From the NCBI GenBank assembly GCA_002914805.1, contig JXTB01000084.1, positions 501,175 through 565,174 of the forward strand: 64,000 bases of DNA. The letters run 5' to 3'. The notes beneath the pieces were generated by a model, which was not told where the DNA came from, did not search any database, and saw only the letters and a program-made list of their open reading frames with translations. Of this stretch, positions 61,558 through 64,000 are shown one piece after another. Within the stretch, counting starts at the first letter, position 1; each line of letters begins with the position of its first letter. The DNA is from Parasponia andersonii. Its lineage: Eukaryota > Streptophyta > Magnoliopsida > Rosales > Cannabaceae. The translations under genes were made by a program, and so were the position numbers.

Positions 61558-63669
61558 AATTGCTGTTTGTTACTCTCACATGAACACTAGAACAGCATGA
61601 AAATGAGCCTCTTCAAACCAGGATTGGATGTTTGTATATGTGTAACAGTATCAACGTAATAATGTACCAATACAATTACAGAAAGGAAAAAGAAAAGAAA
61701 AGAAAAGGTTACGATGGTCCACGGAATAGTCTCACAAGATGTGTCTTTCAAGATCCTTAGTTTGGAGGGCGAATTCTGTCTCTTGTACTTTTGTCCTCAA
61801 GCGAGGATAGGTGCTAGAATCTTGGCTTGTGACCCTGTTTCTCTGTTTTGGGCTAATACTTTATGGGACATTAAATTAAGCTAATTGGGACTAGTATTTC
61901 ATCTTAAATTTGAGGAACGTCTATTTTAGTGTTACGAGTTAGGGTTCAAATCGTAATAATAGAGTGTGTTATTTTTTTAAAAATTTATAATAAATATTGA
62001 TCATTGATTAGTTAAATTCTATTTTTTTTTAATAATGCTTCATTTGATTGAAATAAATTGTAAACCCAATCTTTATAAACAAATTAAAACATAGTTAAAC
62101 TCGTTTATTAAAAATAATGAAAGTGTTCAACGATTACAAGTGTCACAAAAGAAAGGCTGACTCTGTTGTATATTAATTACGGTCGTAATCAGTAGACAAG
62201 AGAGAATAAATTAACATTGTGTATCGACGCTTATGATTGCCAGTTTATAGAACTAGTTTAGTGAACATGTACATTGATTGAATTGACCAGATGTCAACAT
62301 TAAAAAGAAAAGGGAATAAAACAATTATAAATTATGAAACGTTAGTCCCTTTTAGTCATTTATTAAAGTACTCCCCCTTTTAGTTGTTTTGAAGTATCGA
62401 CGCTCATTCTATAAGCAGAAATTTAACACAGCCCTTTTCCATAATATGCATTGTATGTATTTAGAAAATTGCAAAGGCTACATATTTTGTTTTAACACCA
62501 CATACTAATATTGGCTTTAATTACGTTTCTTATTTCAATAGCAACTAAATAATGTAACCGGGGCCACAATCTCCATTTTATGTAAATGTGCGCAATGGTC
62601 TAACAAATGAAGAGTACAAAATTCAACTCATATGAAAGCACATAATTTTTGCCGTCGGAATAAATCTCAGATTAATTCAACATGCATACACGTGTACGTT
62701 GAAGAAAAGAAAAATCGTTTCAGACAGGAATTTTAGAGGGAAAATACCAAGCTTTGAGCACAACTAGACTAATACTATTAATTAATTAGCCAAATTATCT
62801 CACAAATTCTTGGCTGAAAATAGTCCAAAGAAAAAATTATGAAGTAAAGAATTCTATGGTTTCAATTTGAAGCAGAAAAATGGAAACATGGGGAGGGGTC
62901 AGATGGAATAATGGCTTAGATAGATACTTGATCTCTCTATGAGGACACGGAGAAAACAAGTGAACAGAGGCCATGTGAGTAGCTTTAATTGGCTTTGCTG
63001 GGACCTCATACTGATCCAAGAAAGTGAAGTTCAGCTGCAAACAATATCTGCATATTAATGAACGCCACAAAATAAATATGAATCTATACACCTCTAAAAT
63101 TTGAACCAAGCAATATTATGTATGGCTCCAAAGTCCAAAACATATCAAAGTGTCTTTTCTTTCGACTTAAGACGAGTCATCGAAAAGAAACAAAGTTGAA
63201 GAGCCCAAGTAATCAACTGCACCGGGCTTAACGATCAAAGAAGCCCAATTCAACACACCCTATTTTCCATTCTCCAATCTTATATAATATAAAAAAGAGT
63301 GTAATTAATATTTAATTAAATTAACTTTTTAATTTAAATGTTTTCGCTTAAACGAGGGCCAAGTGGTGGTTTGTCCTTGCAATGCAAGCTATTTAATTTT
63401 TGTTTTTGTTTTTATTTTTATTTTTTTAATGTTTGAAAAGTACCTAAATCAATCCACGTATGGCGGGACTCCTGTATTTTGAAATGTTTATTCTACAAGA
63501 TACAAATCATATATATATTTTTTCAAAGTATTTTCTAGATGTTTCATGGAGTGGGGTCTCGAAGATTAAAGGGAATGAGATTTTGAATCAAACAGTAATT
63601 AAATAAGTGCATTCTGATGATATATAATAAAGATCATACAAATCTATAACCAAGTAAAAGAGAATATCC
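61558..63669. other. Upstream region of the pectin methylesterase gene and intergenic DNA
   Basis: Apart from the SINE at 61928-62030 I see no gene. A minus-strand open frame at 62837-63109 is less AT-rich than its surroundings but has no recognisable motif. The sequence is otherwise AT-rich. Confidence 0.45.
61928..62030 (+). mobile_element. tRNA-derived SINE, copy 3 (5'-truncated)
   Basis: It carries a B-box-like GAGTTAGGGTTCAAATC, then GTGTTATTTTTTTAAAAATT and TTGATTAGTTAAATTCTATT, the same body and tail as the copies at 10743 and 24384, followed by a T-rich run. The A-box half is absent or unrecognisable. Confidence 0.6.
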
Positions 63670-63765
63670 ACAAATCTAGATATATAATAATAGATAACAT
63701 TTTTTTTCACACATAATACAAATCTAGATATATAATAAAAGATAACATATGCTTTCACACATAAA
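63670..63765. repeat. Tandem duplication, 48-bp unit x2
   Basis: The unit starts ACAAATCTAGATATATAATA at 63670 and 63718 and ends TTTCACACATAA. The copies differ at a few positions. Confidence 0.8.
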
Positions 63766-63829
63766 TACTAACTATTAAAGTAGAAAAAGAAAGCAAATAT
63801 TAAAACTTACATAAAAGCTTTACATATAT

Positions 63830-63967
63830 GGTCTCTTTTTTTTTTTTTTTTTGGGGGTGGGGTGGGGGGACTTTCTACGCACTTTTTTATCCAACAATTT
63901 TTTTAATTAATAAAAATACAGTGAACAAAATTACCTTTTAATATAAAATTTGATTATAAAGATCTCT

Positions 63968-63999
<32 letters not shown>

Positions 64000-64000
64000 T
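63830..64000. repeat. Poly-T and G-rich low-complexity sequence at the window end
   Basis: A T run is followed by GGGGGTGGGGTGGGGGG (63853-63869). The last 30-odd bases are almost pure T, interrupted by a single C. Simple sequence like this is often where assemblies are least reliable. Confidence 0.8.

Noticed and set aside
62837..63109. A 90-codon minus-strand open frame
   Set aside because: No recognisable domain, signal or splice partner. It could be an exon fragment, but I cannot support it.

Overview
This window is nuclear DNA from a flowering plant, almost certainly a eudicot. It is AT-rich, its genes are intron-rich with plant GT..AG splice sites, and it holds Copia, LARD-like, LINE, SINE and hAT/MITE remnants. 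I cannot name the species. Three protein genes are complete and I could splice each in frame from start to stop. They are a SUS2/SUS3-type sucrose synthase (11921-18021, +, 15 coding exons, 811 aa), a secreted GH9 endo-1,4-beta-glucanase (19452-21820, -, 8 exons, 509 aa) and a pectin methylesterase with an N-terminal inhibitor pro-region (56186-61470, -, 3 exons, 571 aa). A fourth gene is seen only as a first exon: a polygalacturonase-like N-terminus at 1143-1361 (-).

Layout. 1-1143 holds a 55-bp tandem duplication, a patch of GGTCGAAAATTTTCGACC-type palindromes resembling CACTA subterminal repeats, and the polygalacturonase exon. 1.4-11.9 kb is gene-poor, with tandem repeats, a small MITE, an orphan promoter-like island and a tRNA-derived SINE. 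11.9-21.9 kb is the gene core, with sucrose synthase and endoglucanase convergent and about 1.4 kb apart. 22-33.5 kb is accessory DNA: a hAT-type element with a perfect 8-bp target duplication, a second SINE, one copy of a 1.2-kb dispersed duplication, and several terminal-inverted-repeat elements.

33.7-50.8 kb is a block of LTR retroelements. It starts with a decayed 3.7-kb Ty1/Copia element. Next is a solo LTR (37646-39853, TSD AATAT). Last is a 9.9-kb element (40947-50831, minus orientation, TSD TTATT) with about 2.5-kb LTRs, an initiator-Met-type primer site and no recognisable gag-pol, which is the architecture of a LARD. The LARD LTRs and the solo LTR share termini and an internal block, so they are diverged members of one family in opposite orientation. 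A different LTR-like sequence is nested inside the LARD. 51.4-53.8 kb is the second copy of the dispersed duplication, split by a 5'-truncated LINE with a 12-bp target duplication. 56.2-61.5 kb is the pectin methylesterase, with a 3.3-kb second intron. The rest is AT-rich intergenic DNA with a third SINE copy and a poly-T run at the window end.

All four recognisable genes act in cell-wall carbohydrate metabolism. Sucrose synthase can supply UDP-glucose for cellulose synthesis. The endoglucanase trims beta-1,4-glucan. The pectin methylesterase de-esterifies homogalacturonan, and polygalacturonases cut the de-esterified product. Whether the proximity matters or is chance cannot be settled from sequence. 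The best discovery material is the set of mobile elements whose boundaries and target duplications can be read directly. I saw no CRISPR array, rRNA gene, functional tRNA gene or bacterial-type operon.
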